Below are positions 8,638 to 17,378 of a DNA stretch of 37,436 bases, piece after piece. The position numbers were made by a program, and so were the translations under genes. This DNA is from Phycisphaerales bacterium (GTDB lineage Bacteria > Planctomycetota > Phycisphaerae > Phycisphaerales > UBA1924). Under the pieces are notes generated by a model that made no database searches, was not told where the DNA came from, and saw only the letters and a program-made list of their open reading frames with translations. The stretch spans positions 1 to 37,436 of the forward strand of contig JALHNK010000016.1 of assembly GCA_022843565.1 (NCBI GenBank). Direction: 5' to 3'. How positions within the stretch are numbered: the stretch's first letter is position 1; each line of letters starts with the position of its first letter.

Positions 8638-9084
8638 TCACCCAGCGGGCAGCACGCACGTCGCAGCACACCCCACCGCCTCCGTCACTCGCACGCTGAC
8701 CACGCGGCAGGGCAAGGACGCGGGCGTGGAAGATGTCTTTCGTCCGAAAACCGATTCCGCTTCAAGATCACGGGCTGAAATCGATCGAGAACGCAGTTTC
8801 TGCTCAAGTTCATGCGCTAGAAACTCTGCCACGCGCTCGGCCGTCGGGTTGATCCGATCAAATGGTGGGGTTTCGTTCAGGCTGCGATGATGGAACAGGG
8901 CGCACAAACCCCGTAAATCGTCCTCGACCGCGTGAAAATCCAAAAGCAGCCCGTCCTCGTCCAGCTCACGGCCCTCCAGGGTCGCGGTGACGTGCCAATC
9001 GTGCCCGTGGAGCGGCTCTCGCTGACCTCGGATCGAGATCGCGTGAGCGGCGGAGAAGACGCCGGAAACTTCAAGTCGGAACAT
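8638..9084 (-). CDS. 6-pyruvoyl-tetrahydropterin synthase family protein, PTPS-III type
   Basis: This is a 148-residue T-fold protein of the QueD/PTPS family. Zinc ligands are His14, His26 and His28 (AAHAI and LHGHDWH), with LDFHAVE, HHRSLNE and a C-terminal VTEAVGC segment also matching. The catalytic cysteine that QueD and PTPS carry four residues before HGH is arginine here (Arg22). Instead a glutamate, Glu23, gives the ExxHGH pattern of PTPS-III. In that group the enzyme cleaves dihydroneopterin triphosphate to 6-hydroxymethyl-dihydropterin, bypassing FolB in folate synthesis; planctomycetes are among the bacteria reported to use it. The ATG at 9084 is preferred over a TTG two codons earlier. 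A queuosine role is less likely because the cysteine is missing. Confidence 0.88.
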   Translation of the reverse strand: MFRLEVSGVFSAAHAISIRGQREPLHGHDWHVTATLEGRELDEDGLLLDFHAVEDDLRGLCALFHHRSLNETPPFDRINPTAERVAEFLAHELEQKLRSRSISARDLEAESVFGRKTSSTPASLPCRVVSVRVTEAVGCAATCVLPAG

Positions 9085-9224
9085 GCCCAAAGGCTAGGCG
9101 ATGGAGCCATCGGGCCCTCGGACTTCGATTCAGCATTCGCCCGACTGGTGATTCCGGCGCGTCCGAGAACCCGCGCCGGTGCGTCCGACAACGAAGGTCG
9201 CAATTGGGAGCAAAGGGCCTGGGA
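9085..9224. promoter_or_regulatory. Divergent intergenic region
   Basis: These 140 bases separate the pterin/ppk pair (-) and the HD-GYP-like gene (+). Promoters for both directions must lie here or just inside the genes. No clear sigma-70 boxes, operator or riboswitch fold is visible. Confidence 0.35.
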
Positions 9225-10817
9225 ATGCTCAAAGTCGCGCCAAATGCGGACGATGGTACGTGGGAGTGCAGCCGCATGGCCATCGCGCCGGCTGCTTTGG
9301 AGGCCCCGTTGCCCGAAGTGATCGCGTGCAAAGACCTGAGACCCGGCTACCTGCTTCGGCAGGCGCTGTTCACGCGCCAGGGAATCAAACTGCTCGGACC
9401 GGGAACGCGCCTGAGCGAGGCGCTGTGCGGGTCGCTTCGCGCCAGCGGCGAGCCCGTGTTCGTGGTCGCTCGAAACGTCAGCGAAGTGTCCGAAGCGATG
9501 GGGGCGAAGGAGCCGGTTCAGCCGACGCGGGTTCAGGGTGGCGCTCGGGCCAACACTCTGGCGACCGAAGACCTTGTAACGAGCGGCGGCGTCGTCGCCG
9601 TCGAGCGCGGCGAGCGCATCGAAGAACATCACGCCGATGCGCTGGCCGGCGACTCAACGACTCAGGACATCTCGAGTGCCCCGCCGGCGACACGCTGGTC
9701 CCCCGGCCAGGAGAGCATCGCCCGCGGCCAGACCGAGCCGGCGCCGGCGATCGACCAACCGGCCCGCGCATGGGCGGTGCGTCACAACGAGCTGGCCCGT
9801 GTTCGGGCCGCGATGCTGAAGGCGGCCGAGAGCGTCGTCGTTGAGAAGGCGCGAAGGTGGGACAGCCTGCCCCGAGAGGTGCGCATCGGCATCGAGACGG
9901 TCGCGGTGAGTGAGGGCGACCAGCCGGGCTGGCCGGACGATCAGGAGCTTGCGCTCATGCGTGCAGAGCGCGTGGGCCAGGTTCGGAGTGTCTACGCCGA
10001 TCTGCTGCGTGGCCTGCCGACGAGCACGGACCTGGTGCTCGAGATCACCGACGAGCTGATCGCGCTGGCGGCGCGATACCCGCGCCGGTTCGCGGGCTTT
10101 GCGATGGTGCCGGCGCGCCGTGCGGACTACTTGCCCGAGCACGCGCTCACGACCGCGTCGCTGTGCGCCGCGATGGCGCTCTCGCTGTCCTGGTCCAGGT
10201 GGGACGTGCGGAACGCTGTGCTGGCGGGCCTCTTGAGCGACTGCGGCATGATGCTGATCCCCGAGGACATCCGGCGCGCTGATCGCACGCTGGACGAGGC
10301 CGAGATCAACCGCGTGCGGCGGCACCCGTTGATGAGCGTGACGCTCCTGGAAGCGATGACCGACCTGCCCGAGGTGGTCGCGCTGTGCGCGTATCAGCAC
10401 CACGAGCGCGAGGATGGCAGCGGCTACCCGTCGGCCCTGAACAGCAAACGCATCCACCCGATCGCCCGCATGGTCGCCGTCGCCGATACCTATGCCGGCA
10501 TGACCGCGCCGCGCCCGCATCGAACTGGGATCCAGGCGTACGCCGCGATGGAGCAGCTCATCGGCATGGCTTCCAGCGGGAAGCTCGAACGCGCGTACAC
10601 GCGCACGCTGGTCCGCGTCTGCGGGCTCTTCCCGGTCGGGTCGTACGTCAGGCTTAGCGATGAGACGCTGGCGATCGTGGTTGGCTCTCACCCGACGCAG
10701 GTTGACCGGCCAATCGTTCGGCGCGTGCGAAGCGGCACCATGAGCGAAGCGATCGACCTCTCGACAGTCAAGCCCTGGGAACTGAGCGTGCTGGAACCGA
10801 TCGACGCGCGGATGTGA
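9225..10817 (+). CDS. HD-GYP-like signalling protein with degenerate HD motif
   Basis: This is a 530-residue soluble protein. The first roughly 200 residues are poorly conserved and Ala/Arg/Glu-rich. The C-terminal half matches the HD-GYP domain, which hydrolyses cyclic di-GMP. The GYP element is intact (HHEREDGSGYP at 392-402), as are RRHPLMS and the VADTYAGMT segment. The metal-binding HD pair, normally HDIGK, reads S338-D339-C-G-M, so the histidine and the following lysine are lost. This may leave a cyclic di-GMP binder or a weak enzyme. The start is uncertain: ATG 9225 or ATG 9276 (MAIAP). No receiver or sensor domain is recognisable. It stands alone, converging on mfd. Confidence 0.8.
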   Translation: MLKVAPNADDGTWECSRMAIAPAALEAPLPEVIACKDLRPGYLLRQALFTRQGIKLLGPGTRLSEALCGSLRASGEPVFVVARNVSEVSEAMGAKEPVQPTRVQGGARANTLATEDLVTSGGVVAVERGERIEEHHADALAGDSTTQDISSAPPATRWSPGQESIARGQTEPAPAIDQPARAWAVRHNELARVRAAMLKAAESVVVEKARRWDSLPREVRIGIETVAVSEGDQPGWPDDQELALMRAERVGQVRSVYADLLRGLPTSTDLVLEITDELIALAARYPRRFAGFAMVPARRADYLPEHALTTASLCAAMALSLSWSRWDVRNAVLAGLLSDCGMMLIPEDIRRADRTLDEAEINRVRRHPLMSVTLLEAMTDLPEVVALCAYQHHEREDGSGYPSALNSKRIHPIARMVAVADTYAGMTAPRPHRTGIQAYAAMEQLIGMASSGKLERAYTRTLVRVCGLFPVGSYVRLSDETLAIVVGSHPTQVDRPIVRRVRSGTMSEAIDLSTVKPWELSVLEPIDARM

Positions 10818-10851
10818 TACGGATCACCGTTGAGTCTCGGGACTTTGGACG

Positions 10852-10879
10852 CCGTGCCTGAGGCTCTGCGAAGGCACGG
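10852..10879. terminator. Candidate hairpin between convergent HD-GYP-like gene and mfd
   Basis: CCGTGCCT (10852-10859) and AGGCACGG (10872-10879) form a perfect 8-bp, GC-rich stem with a 12-base loop, in the 122-base gap between two convergent genes. Position and symmetry suit a bidirectional transcription end. No T-tract follows on either strand, so it is not a classical intrinsic terminator. Confidence 0.4.
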
Positions 10880-10939
10880 GCTGAACTCTCGCGAGCGCAC
10901 TGGTCAACGAGAATCCGCATGACTTGGCGCCAATCGTGA

Positions 10940-13900
10940 TCACGAGCCCTTGGGCTTCGGGGGCTTGCCGGCGCGGAACTCCTTCATCATGTTCTGGAGG
11001 TTCTTCAGCGCAGCCTTCTTGCTCGGGCGGGCTGGTGTCGCCGGTGGTGGCGGCTTTGCCGGCGTGCTGAACTTCACGGTCGCGTTTGCGAGCGGGCGGA
11101 TGGCGTTGCCGTGGGTCTCGAGCAAGCCGGCGGGCCTTGACCCCGGCACGCGCGCGGCCTTTGGCAGCGGAGGTCGCGGTGCGTCCTGCTCGGTGCCCTG
11201 CTCGATCTCGCCGGAAGTCGCTCCGAAGGCACCCCGCGACGAGGCCATCGACCCGGCAACCGGAGCACGCGGCGATTGGAGTCCTGTCGCAGATGATTCA
11301 ATCGGCGCCCGCCCGGGGACTTTGATCGGCGCGGTGGTCGGTGTCTGCACCGGCGCAGGAGACGCGGTGCCCGCGTGGACGCGGGGCGTCGCGAGCCGCT
11401 TTCGCAGCACCGCCATCAGCGTCAGCGGCTCCAGCGTCCGCGGGTTGTCGGGTCGGAAGTAGACCTCCGGCGTATCCGTCGGCGTCCGCACCGGCAGCAC
11501 GCTCACGCGGCCGCTCGCGCCGTGCAGCTTCGCCGCGACGACTTCTGGATCGTGCGTGCGGATGATCACGTCCGGCTCTTTGACGGTGATCGAGCGGATG
11601 CTCAGGTCGCGCGAGCCGATGCGCACGTCGGCCAGATCAAGCAAACGCTGGCAGCCGGGTGGGATATCGCCATACGCCGCGCGGAGGTCGGCCTCGACCT
11701 TGGTGAGCTGCTCAGGCGAGGACGCCATCGCGATGCGGCGATACGCCTCGAGCCGCCGGATGTCCGCGGGGATGTAGGGCTTGGGGATGCAGCCGACGAC
11801 ACCGATCTCGACGACGGTCTCGCTCGGAGCCGCGGTCGTCTCGTTGCGGAGCTCCTTCACCGCCTTGTCGAGCAACTGGCAGAACATGTCATAGCCCACG
11901 GCTGCGATGTGCCCGGATTGCTCGGGGCCAAGGATGTTTCCGGCGCCGCGGATCTCCAGATCACGCATCGCGATCTTGAAGCCGGCGCCGAGCATCGAGT
12001 ATTCCTCGATCGCCTTGAGGCGCTTCTTCGCGGGCTCCTTCAACGGGCGATCCTGAGGGGTGAGCAGGTAGCAATAGCCGCGGTTCTTTGCGCGCCCGAC
12101 ACGCCCGCGAAGCTGGTGCAGCTCGGCGAGGCCGAAGCGGTCGGCGTCGTTGATGATGATGGTGTTGGCGGTTGGGATGTCGATGCCGGATTCGATGATG
12201 GTGGTGCAGACGAGGATGTCGGCCTGGCGTCGCATGAACTGGAGCATGACGCGCTCAAGCTCGCCATCGGGCATCTGGCCGTGGCCGATGACGATGCGTG
12301 CGTCGGGCGCGAGGCGATGGACATCATCAGCGACCGATCGGATGTTGTGAACGCGGTTGTGAACGAAGAAGACCTGCCCCTCGCGCGAGAGCTCTCGTGC
12401 GATAATCTGTTTGAGGCGCGTCTCGCTGTAGGGGCAGACATCAGTCACGACGGCGCGCCGGTCTGTCGGTGCCGTGGCCAGTGAGGAGATGTCGCGCAGC
12501 CCGAGCATGCTCATGTGCAGCGTGCGGGGGATCGGCGTGGCGCTGAGCGTGAGCACGTCGACGGTCATTCGCAGGGCCAGCAACCGCTCCTTGTGCTCGA
12601 CGCCGAAGCGCTGCTCCTCGTCGATGATCACCATGCCCAGGTCGGCGAACTTCACGTCCTTGCTGAGCAGGCGGTGGGTACCGATGACAACATCGACGCG
12701 CCCGTCTGCCACCAGCTCCAGCGTGTCGCGGATCTCCGCGTCGGTCTTGAACCGCGAAAGCGAGGCGACCTTGAACGGGTAGTCCTTGAACCTCGCGGCG
12801 AATGTCCGCTCGTGCTGCTCCGCGAGCACCGTGGTGGGCACCAGCACCGCGACCTGCTTGCCGAACTCCACCGCCTTGAACGCGGCGCGGATCGCAAGCT
12901 CCGTCTTGCCGTAGCCGACATCGCCGCAGAGCAGGCGGTCCATCGGGCGTGGGGACGACATGTCTTTCTTGATGTCCGCCAGCGACGCGATCTGGTCCTC
13001 GGTCTCGTCGTACGGAAACTCCGCCTCGAACTCCGCCTGCCACTTGGTGTCCGCCGGATAGCGGATACCCGGCATCGCCTCACGCCCGGCACGTACACGC
13101 AGCAGCGCACCGGCCAGGTCCTTCACGCTGTCCTTTACGCGTTCCTTCTGCTTCTGCCAGCGCTGGCCGCCCAGCGTGCTGAGCTGCGGCTTGCCGCGAA
13201 ACCCGCCGATGTACTTCTGCACCTGGTCGGCGTTCATGCATGGCACATGGAGCTTCGCGCCCGCATCAAACTCCAGCGTAAGAAACTCCGCGACATCGTC
13301 GGCGGAAGAATCGAGCTCGGGCTCCGCCTGCGCGCTGACCTTTCGCGATCGCACAGCGGGGTCGCGGAGCTGCTGATCCAGAGATCGCTGCGAGTCCTTG
13401 ACCCGCATGAAGCGGAGGCCGCTGAAGAGGGCGATGCCGTGCTCGTTGTGGACGACGTAATCGCCGACTTGCAGATCCAGGAACGTGTCCATCGCACGCC
13501 CGGCGCGGAGGCGAGCGCCGCCTCGGGCGCGCCGGCGGACGGTGAACCGGTGCAGCAGCTCGCCATAGGGCAGAACCAGCACGCTGCCGCCGTCGGTCGC
13601 CCCCTGCCAGATGAAACCGCTGGCCAGCGGGAAGACCAGCGATCGCACCGCGTCGCTCGCGTCGGGCACGAACTGCGCCACCAGCTCGCGCAGGCGCGAC
13701 TCCTCCGCGCCGTTCTGGCAGCACACCAATACGCCCAGCGGGCGCGACGCCGCCTCCCCATCCACCGCGCGACCCAGCGCCATCGCGCCAAGCTCCGCAA
13801 CCGCCTTCGCGGCGTCCTCATCCAGCGGCGGCACCGGCCCGACCGGCACCTCAAACGGCGCGACGCGCTCGCCGCTGGCGTACTGCCCGAGACTCGTCAC

Positions 13901-14836
13901 TTCGATCAGCGAGCCGGCCTTCTCGTGTATGAGCTTCAGCACGCTGGGCGGGTTGAAGGCGCCGCGCGCGTCGCTGATGCGTTCGAAGTAGCCGCGGGCC
14001 TGCTCGGTGATCTCCATCAACTCGCTGACAATCACAAGCGCATCGCGAGGCAGGAGCGTGAGGACATTGACCGACGGATCATCCTTCTGACCCGCTTGCA
14101 CGGTCTCAAGCGACGCACACACCAGCCGCACGCCGGCCAGCGCTCGATCGGCGCCCATCGTGTCCGGGTCGATCTCCGAGACGCGATCGAGCGTGTCGCC
14201 GAAGAAGTCCAGGCGGATGGGCAGGCCGCCCATGCTGATGGCGTCTTGGCCGGGGTCGGTGGCGCTGGGGTCGCCGGGGGGGAAGATGTCGAGGATGCCG
14301 CCGCGCTGGGCGAACTCGCCGGGCTCTTGGACAGCATCGGTGCGCTGATAGCCGGCGGTGGTGAGCCAGGCGACGACGGGCTTGATGCCGCGAGCATCGC
14401 CGACGCGGAGCGTGAGCATCGCGCGATCAAGTCGGGCTGGCGAGGGCACGCCCTGCATGAGCGCGTGGATCGGCGACACAAGCACCAGCGGGCGGTCCTG
14501 CTTCGCGCGTCCCAGCTCCACCAGTTGCTCGACGACTCGCAGCCGCTCAGCCAGAAGATCCACCGTCGCGCCCGTTTCGCCCGGGAGCGTCTCCAGCGCC
14601 GGGAATCGCAGTGTCTGAACGCCCGCGGCCCGGATCTCCTCCTCGGCGTTGTCTGCGTCGTCAACATGTGCGACGATCAGCACGACCAGCGACGACGCCC
14701 GAGCCGCCAGCGCGCCGGTGAGCATCGACGTGCTGGAGCCGACGCTCCCGCGTGCGAGCACGCGGCGTTCGGCCCTCGCGCGCTTCAACAGCTCGCCGAT
14801 GGCCTGGCTCTGACCGAGAAGTTCGACGGGGTTCAT
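10940..14836 (-). CDS. mfd: Transcription-repair coupling factor Mfd
   Basis: This is a 1298-residue DNA translocase that removes RNA polymerase stalled at DNA lesions and recruits UvrA. The order is canonical. A UvrB-like N-terminal part comes first (RGGILDIFPPG). The CarD-like RNA polymerase interaction domain follows (GDYVVHNEHGIALF). Then come the helicase motor with Walker A GDVGYGKTE (Lys644) and the DEEQ box at 739-742, AGRGTD-type motifs represented by RGRVGR, and the TRCF domain. ATG 14836 (MNPVELLG) is chosen over a GTG 18 codons upstream, because family similarity starts there. The last roughly 150 residues are an extra Pro/Ala/Thr-rich tail ending in a Lys-rich segment; E. coli Mfd (1148 residues) lacks it. 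Confidence 0.97.
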   Translation of the reverse strand: MNPVELLGQSQAIGELLKRARAERRVLARGSVGSSTSMLTGALAARASSLVVLIVAHVDDADNAEEEIRAAGVQTLRFPALETLPGETGATVDLLAERLRVVEQLVELGRAKQDRPLVLVSPIHALMQGVPSPARLDRAMLTLRVGDARGIKPVVAWLTTAGYQRTDAVQEPGEFAQRGGILDIFPPGDPSATDPGQDAISMGGLPIRLDFFGDTLDRVSEIDPDTMGADRALAGVRLVCASLETVQAGQKDDPSVNVLTLLPRDALVIVSELMEITEQARGYFERISDARGAFNPPSVLKLIHEKAGSLIEVTSLGQYASGERVAPFEVPVGPVPPLDEDAAKAVAELGAMALGRAVDGEAASRPLGVLVCCQNGAEESRLRELVAQFVPDASDAVRSLVFPLASGFIWQGATDGGSVLVLPYGELLHRFTVRRRARGGARLRAGRAMDTFLDLQVGDYVVHNEHGIALFSGLRFMRVKDSQRSLDQQLRDPAVRSRKVSAQAEPELDSSADDVAEFLTLEFDAGAKLHVPCMNADQVQKYIGGFRGKPQLSTLGGQRWQKQKERVKDSVKDLAGALLRVRAGREAMPGIRYPADTKWQAEFEAEFPYDETEDQIASLADIKKDMSSPRPMDRLLCGDVGYGKTELAIRAAFKAVEFGKQVAVLVPTTVLAEQHERTFAARFKDYPFKVASLSRFKTDAEIRDTLELVADGRVDVVIGTHRLLSKDVKFADLGMVIIDEEQRFGVEHKERLLALRMTVDVLTLSATPIPRTLHMSMLGLRDISSLATAPTDRRAVVTDVCPYSETRLKQIIARELSREGQVFFVHNRVHNIRSVADDVHRLAPDARIVIGHGQMPDGELERVMLQFMRRQADILVCTTIIESGIDIPTANTIIINDADRFGLAELHQLRGRVGRAKNRGYCYLLTPQDRPLKEPAKKRLKAIEEYSMLGAGFKIAMRDLEIRGAGNILGPEQSGHIAAVGYDMFCQLLDKAVKELRNETTAAPSETVVEIGVVGCIPKPYIPADIRRLEAYRRIAMASSPEQLTKVEADLRAAYGDIPPGCQRLLDLADVRIGSRDLSIRSITVKEPDVIIRTHDPEVVAAKLHGASGRVSVLPVRTPTDTPEVYFRPDNPRTLEPLTLMAVLRKRLATPRVHAGTASPAPVQTPTTAPIKVPGRAPIESSATGLQSPRAPVAGSMASSRGAFGATSGEIEQGTEQDAPRPPLPKAARVPGSRPAGLLETHGNAIRPLANATVKFSTPAKPPPPATPARPSKKAALKNLQNMMKEFRAGKPPKPKGS

Positions 14837-14963
14837 CACGTTGAGCAACGGGCTGGAGACAACAGCAATCGGACACCTCGACGCGCGCACGCGGAACCAT
14901 CTCCCTTTCGATGCTCAGGCGGGGTCGCCTGGAACGGGCAGGGAAACGCGCTGGGCGTGCGGG

Positions 14964-15644
14964 CTAGTTTATGCGAATGAGCGGGCGCAGTTTCTCCAGC
15001 GTCTTGGGCCCGATGCCGCGGACACGGTCGAGATCATCGACGCTGCGATACGGGCCATTGGCCTGACGATCATCAAGAATCCGCTGCGCCAGCGCCGGCC
15101 CGATCCCCGGCAGCAGTTGCAGTTCCGCCAGCCCCGCAGTATTGATGTCGATCGTGCCGGTCAGCGCCGCCTTCGGCGCTCGAAACTCCGGCTCTCGCGG
15201 CGACGCGCTCGCCCCCGGCACGCGCGACTCAACCGACTCACCGGACTCGTTCGCTCCGGCCGGACGCTCGCCGACGCCGCCCGGCGTCTGAGACTCGATG
15301 CGATCACGCGACGCAGACGCCGACACGCCCGCCGCCGCGGGCTCCGCCCTGTGCAATCGCGCGGGCATCGGCCTGAACCAGATGCTCCAGACCAACCCGA
15401 TCGTCCCGATCCCCCCCAGCACGAAGACCGCGAACCACTTGGCCACTGCGCGGCTCCACTCCGCAGTGCCCACACCGGCCGAAGCACCCTCATCCGCACC
15501 TGCCCCACCCTCGACGCCCCACCCACGCCCGCCCATCCTGTCCCGCCCGAGAAGCTCGACATCGACCGACGAAGCGCGCGACCCCGCGTCGTCCACCTCG
15601 AACGGCTCGGCCGTTGTCTCACGCTCGTTCGCTCGCGTCGGCAC
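14964..15644 (-). CDS. Membrane-anchored ComEA-like helix-hairpin-helix protein
   Basis: This is a 226-residue protein with a variable, acidic and Gly-rich cytoplasmic start (1-69) and one membrane segment at about 70-90 (WFAVFVLGGIGTIGL). A Pro/Ala/Ser-rich linker follows. The C-terminal tandem helix-hairpin-helix domain (about 167-226) has DINTAGLAELQLLPGIGP and VRGIGPKTLEKL. This is the ComEA DNA-binding module, which in transformable bacteria holds incoming DNA outside the inner membrane. The start is GTG at 15644; no in-frame ATG exists nearby. It lies 127 bases upstream of mfd on the same strand. No ComEC or pilus gene is adjacent, so a competence role is only possible. Similar one-HhH-domain proteins are common and often of unknown function. 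Confidence 0.78.
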   Translation of the reverse strand: MPTRANERETTAEPFEVDDAGSRASSVDVELLGRDRMGGRGWGVEGGAGADEGASAGVGTAEWSRAVAKWFAVFVLGGIGTIGLVWSIWFRPMPARLHRAEPAAAGVSASASRDRIESQTPGGVGERPAGANESGESVESRVPGASASPREPEFRAPKAALTGTIDINTAGLAELQLLPGIGPALAQRILDDRQANGPYRSVDDLDRVRGIGPKTLEKLRPLIRIN

Positions 15645-15692
15645 GCCAAAAGCATACCGCGCCGCTGGCCCGGCGCGAAGGCCGGCTTCGGA

Positions 15693-17378
15693 TCACGCCG
15701 GCGGCATCGGCTTGCGATCTCGCAGCGCAGCCCGAAGTTCCGCCAGCGCCCGCAGGATCGGCTTGGGCTGGCCTTGCGCCGTCAGCAAACCGCCGCCGAT
15801 CATCGTGCCGGGCGAGCCGGGCGGAGCATCGATCACTTCCTGCCAGCACACCGACTGGACATACGGCTTCGCAGCCAGAACCGCCGCGACGCGGAGGCCG
15901 TATTCCGCTTGAGCTTCGGGCGTCCACCCGGATCGCCACGTCCCCGGATCAAAGCCCTGTTCAGATTGCGGGTCTTCCGACGCGGGCCGGCTCGGGCAGC
16001 CAACGACGGAGATCGCCAGCGGGCGATCGGCACCGGCGATGCGATCCAGCGCCGCCGAGACGCTGACGATCGGGCGCGTGCCGCGCCCGACCTCGCCCTG
16101 ACCCATCTGCACGCGCACCGCGAAGGCGTCGGCGTATGTCTGGGTCTGGTTCATCAGTTCGGCGTAGAGCACCGGCGGGATGGACTTGCTCCCCCGCGGC
16201 AGGCCCGCGTGCTCGCCAAAGGGCTGCGCGATCTCGACGTGGACCTTCGCGGTCGGCTGGAGCTTCTTGACGATCATCGTGCAAGAGCGTGTGAGATCCA
16301 CCGCCTGCTCATAGGTGAGCTTGAACGTGCCGCCGACGTTCAGGCCGCTGGTGACGGTCCAAGTGTTCACCGTGCGCCGGTAGCGGGTCACGACGTTCTT
16401 GACGTGCTCGAAGATCACATCGCGGAGCGTCTCGTAGTCGTGCTCCCAGATGCTGAGCCAGCCCGGCACCGCGCGCGGGTGCAGGTCGATCACCGCGCCG
16501 GCGTGGACCGGGATCTTGGCCTGCGTCACCGCCCACTCGATCCACTTGTCAAACTTCGCGAACGCGTACTTGCCCTCGGTCGGCTCCAGATCGATCCACC
16601 GCATCGGCACCGAGACAAAGTCGAACGACTGGGCGATCACATCGCAGATCGCCGGGCCGAAGGCGTTTGGGTTCACACGCACGCCGAGTTTGGGCATCTC
16701 AGGAAGGACCACGCCCGGGCTGCCGACGATCGCGCCGCGCGCGTCGCGAGCTTCGTCATCGGTCAGCGCGTTGTCCGGTACGCTGATCTTGGCCAGCAGA
16801 GCCAGCTCGCCGGTGCAGCGACGGTCGTGCTGCACCCGGGCCTGCAGCATGGCCAGCGCCTCGCCTGCGGCGACCGCGTGCGCCAGCGCCGCCCGAGCGG
16901 CTTGCTCCGCCGCCATCGAATACGGCGGAATCCCGCCCCGCCCCGCCGCGGAGCCCGAGCGGCGTGCCGCCAGCAACGCGACGGTGAACATGTCTCTGGC
17001 CCGCTCGACAAGCTGGATCGCCGGCTCCTCCGTCGAGCGATCAAACAACGCCCACTCCTCGAGCTTGTTCAGCAGCGTCATGATCTTCTGGCGCGCCAGC
17101 TCCAGCGAGAGCAGATACGGCTCGGTACGCTGCGGCAGCAAACACGTGCGAAGCACAAATGTCCCACTTGCCGAGCCATTGACCCCATGAACCGGGTACA
17201 GCAGCCCGAGACCCGCGGAGCCCGCGCCGCCGTCGGTCTTCTTTTCGACCAGAATGTAGCCGTTGTCGAAGGTGATCTCGCCCGGCAGCACGAGCTGCTC
17301 CTGCCCCACGACGTGCGCGTGCGAGAGCGACCACACCTTGGCAAGCCCCGCGTTGTCGAAGACGGCAAACTTCAGCAT
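15693..17378 (-). CDS. GH10-like protein, probably catalytically inactive
   Basis: This is a 561-residue protein. The N-terminal roughly 190 residues (MLKFAVFDNAGLAKVW) match no domain I can name and show no signal peptide. From about residue 210 a TIM-barrel resembling glycoside hydrolase family 10 (xylanases) can be followed. It has FDFVSVPMRWIDLEPTEG, a KFDKWIEWA helix, PVHAGAVIDLHPRAVPGWL and NTWTVTSGLN. GH10 enzymes place the acid/base glutamate in WDVVNE and the nucleophile in ITELD. Here the matching segments read WTVTSG and ISVVGC, so neither glutamate is visible. A binding or structural role is more likely than xylan cleavage. The start at 17378 fits the divergent arrangement with purC; the frame stays open far upstream but only as antisense to purC. 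Confidence 0.7.
   Translation of the reverse strand: MLKFAVFDNAGLAKVWSLSHAHVVGQEQLVLPGEITFDNGYILVEKKTDGGAGSAGLGLLYPVHGVNGSASGTFVLRTCLLPQRTEPYLLSLELARQKIMTLLNKLEEWALFDRSTEEPAIQLVERARDMFTVALLAARRSGSAAGRGGIPPYSMAAEQAARAALAHAVAAGEALAMLQARVQHDRRCTGELALLAKISVPDNALTDDEARDARGAIVGSPGVVLPEMPKLGVRVNPNAFGPAICDVIAQSFDFVSVPMRWIDLEPTEGKYAFAKFDKWIEWAVTQAKIPVHAGAVIDLHPRAVPGWLSIWEHDYETLRDVIFEHVKNVVTRYRRTVNTWTVTSGLNVGGTFKLTYEQAVDLTRSCTMIVKKLQPTAKVHVEIAQPFGEHAGLPRGSKSIPPVLYAELMNQTQTYADAFAVRVQMGQGEVGRGTRPIVSVSAALDRIAGADRPLAISVVGCPSRPASEDPQSEQGFDPGTWRSGWTPEAQAEYGLRVAAVLAAKPYVQSVCWQEVIDAPPGSPGTMIGGGLLTAQGQPKPILRALAELRAALRDRKPMPPA

Noticed and set aside
6819-8699. 626-codon plus-strand open frame
   Set aside because: It is antisense to ppk1, which has both catalytic histidines and full length. 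The translation is repetitive Arg/Leu/Ala/Val without motifs.
12515-14980. 821-codon plus-strand open frame
   Set aside because: It lies wholly antisense to mfd, whose domains are unmistakable. It is a GC-rich shadow with Arg/Ala/His-rich composition and no domain match.
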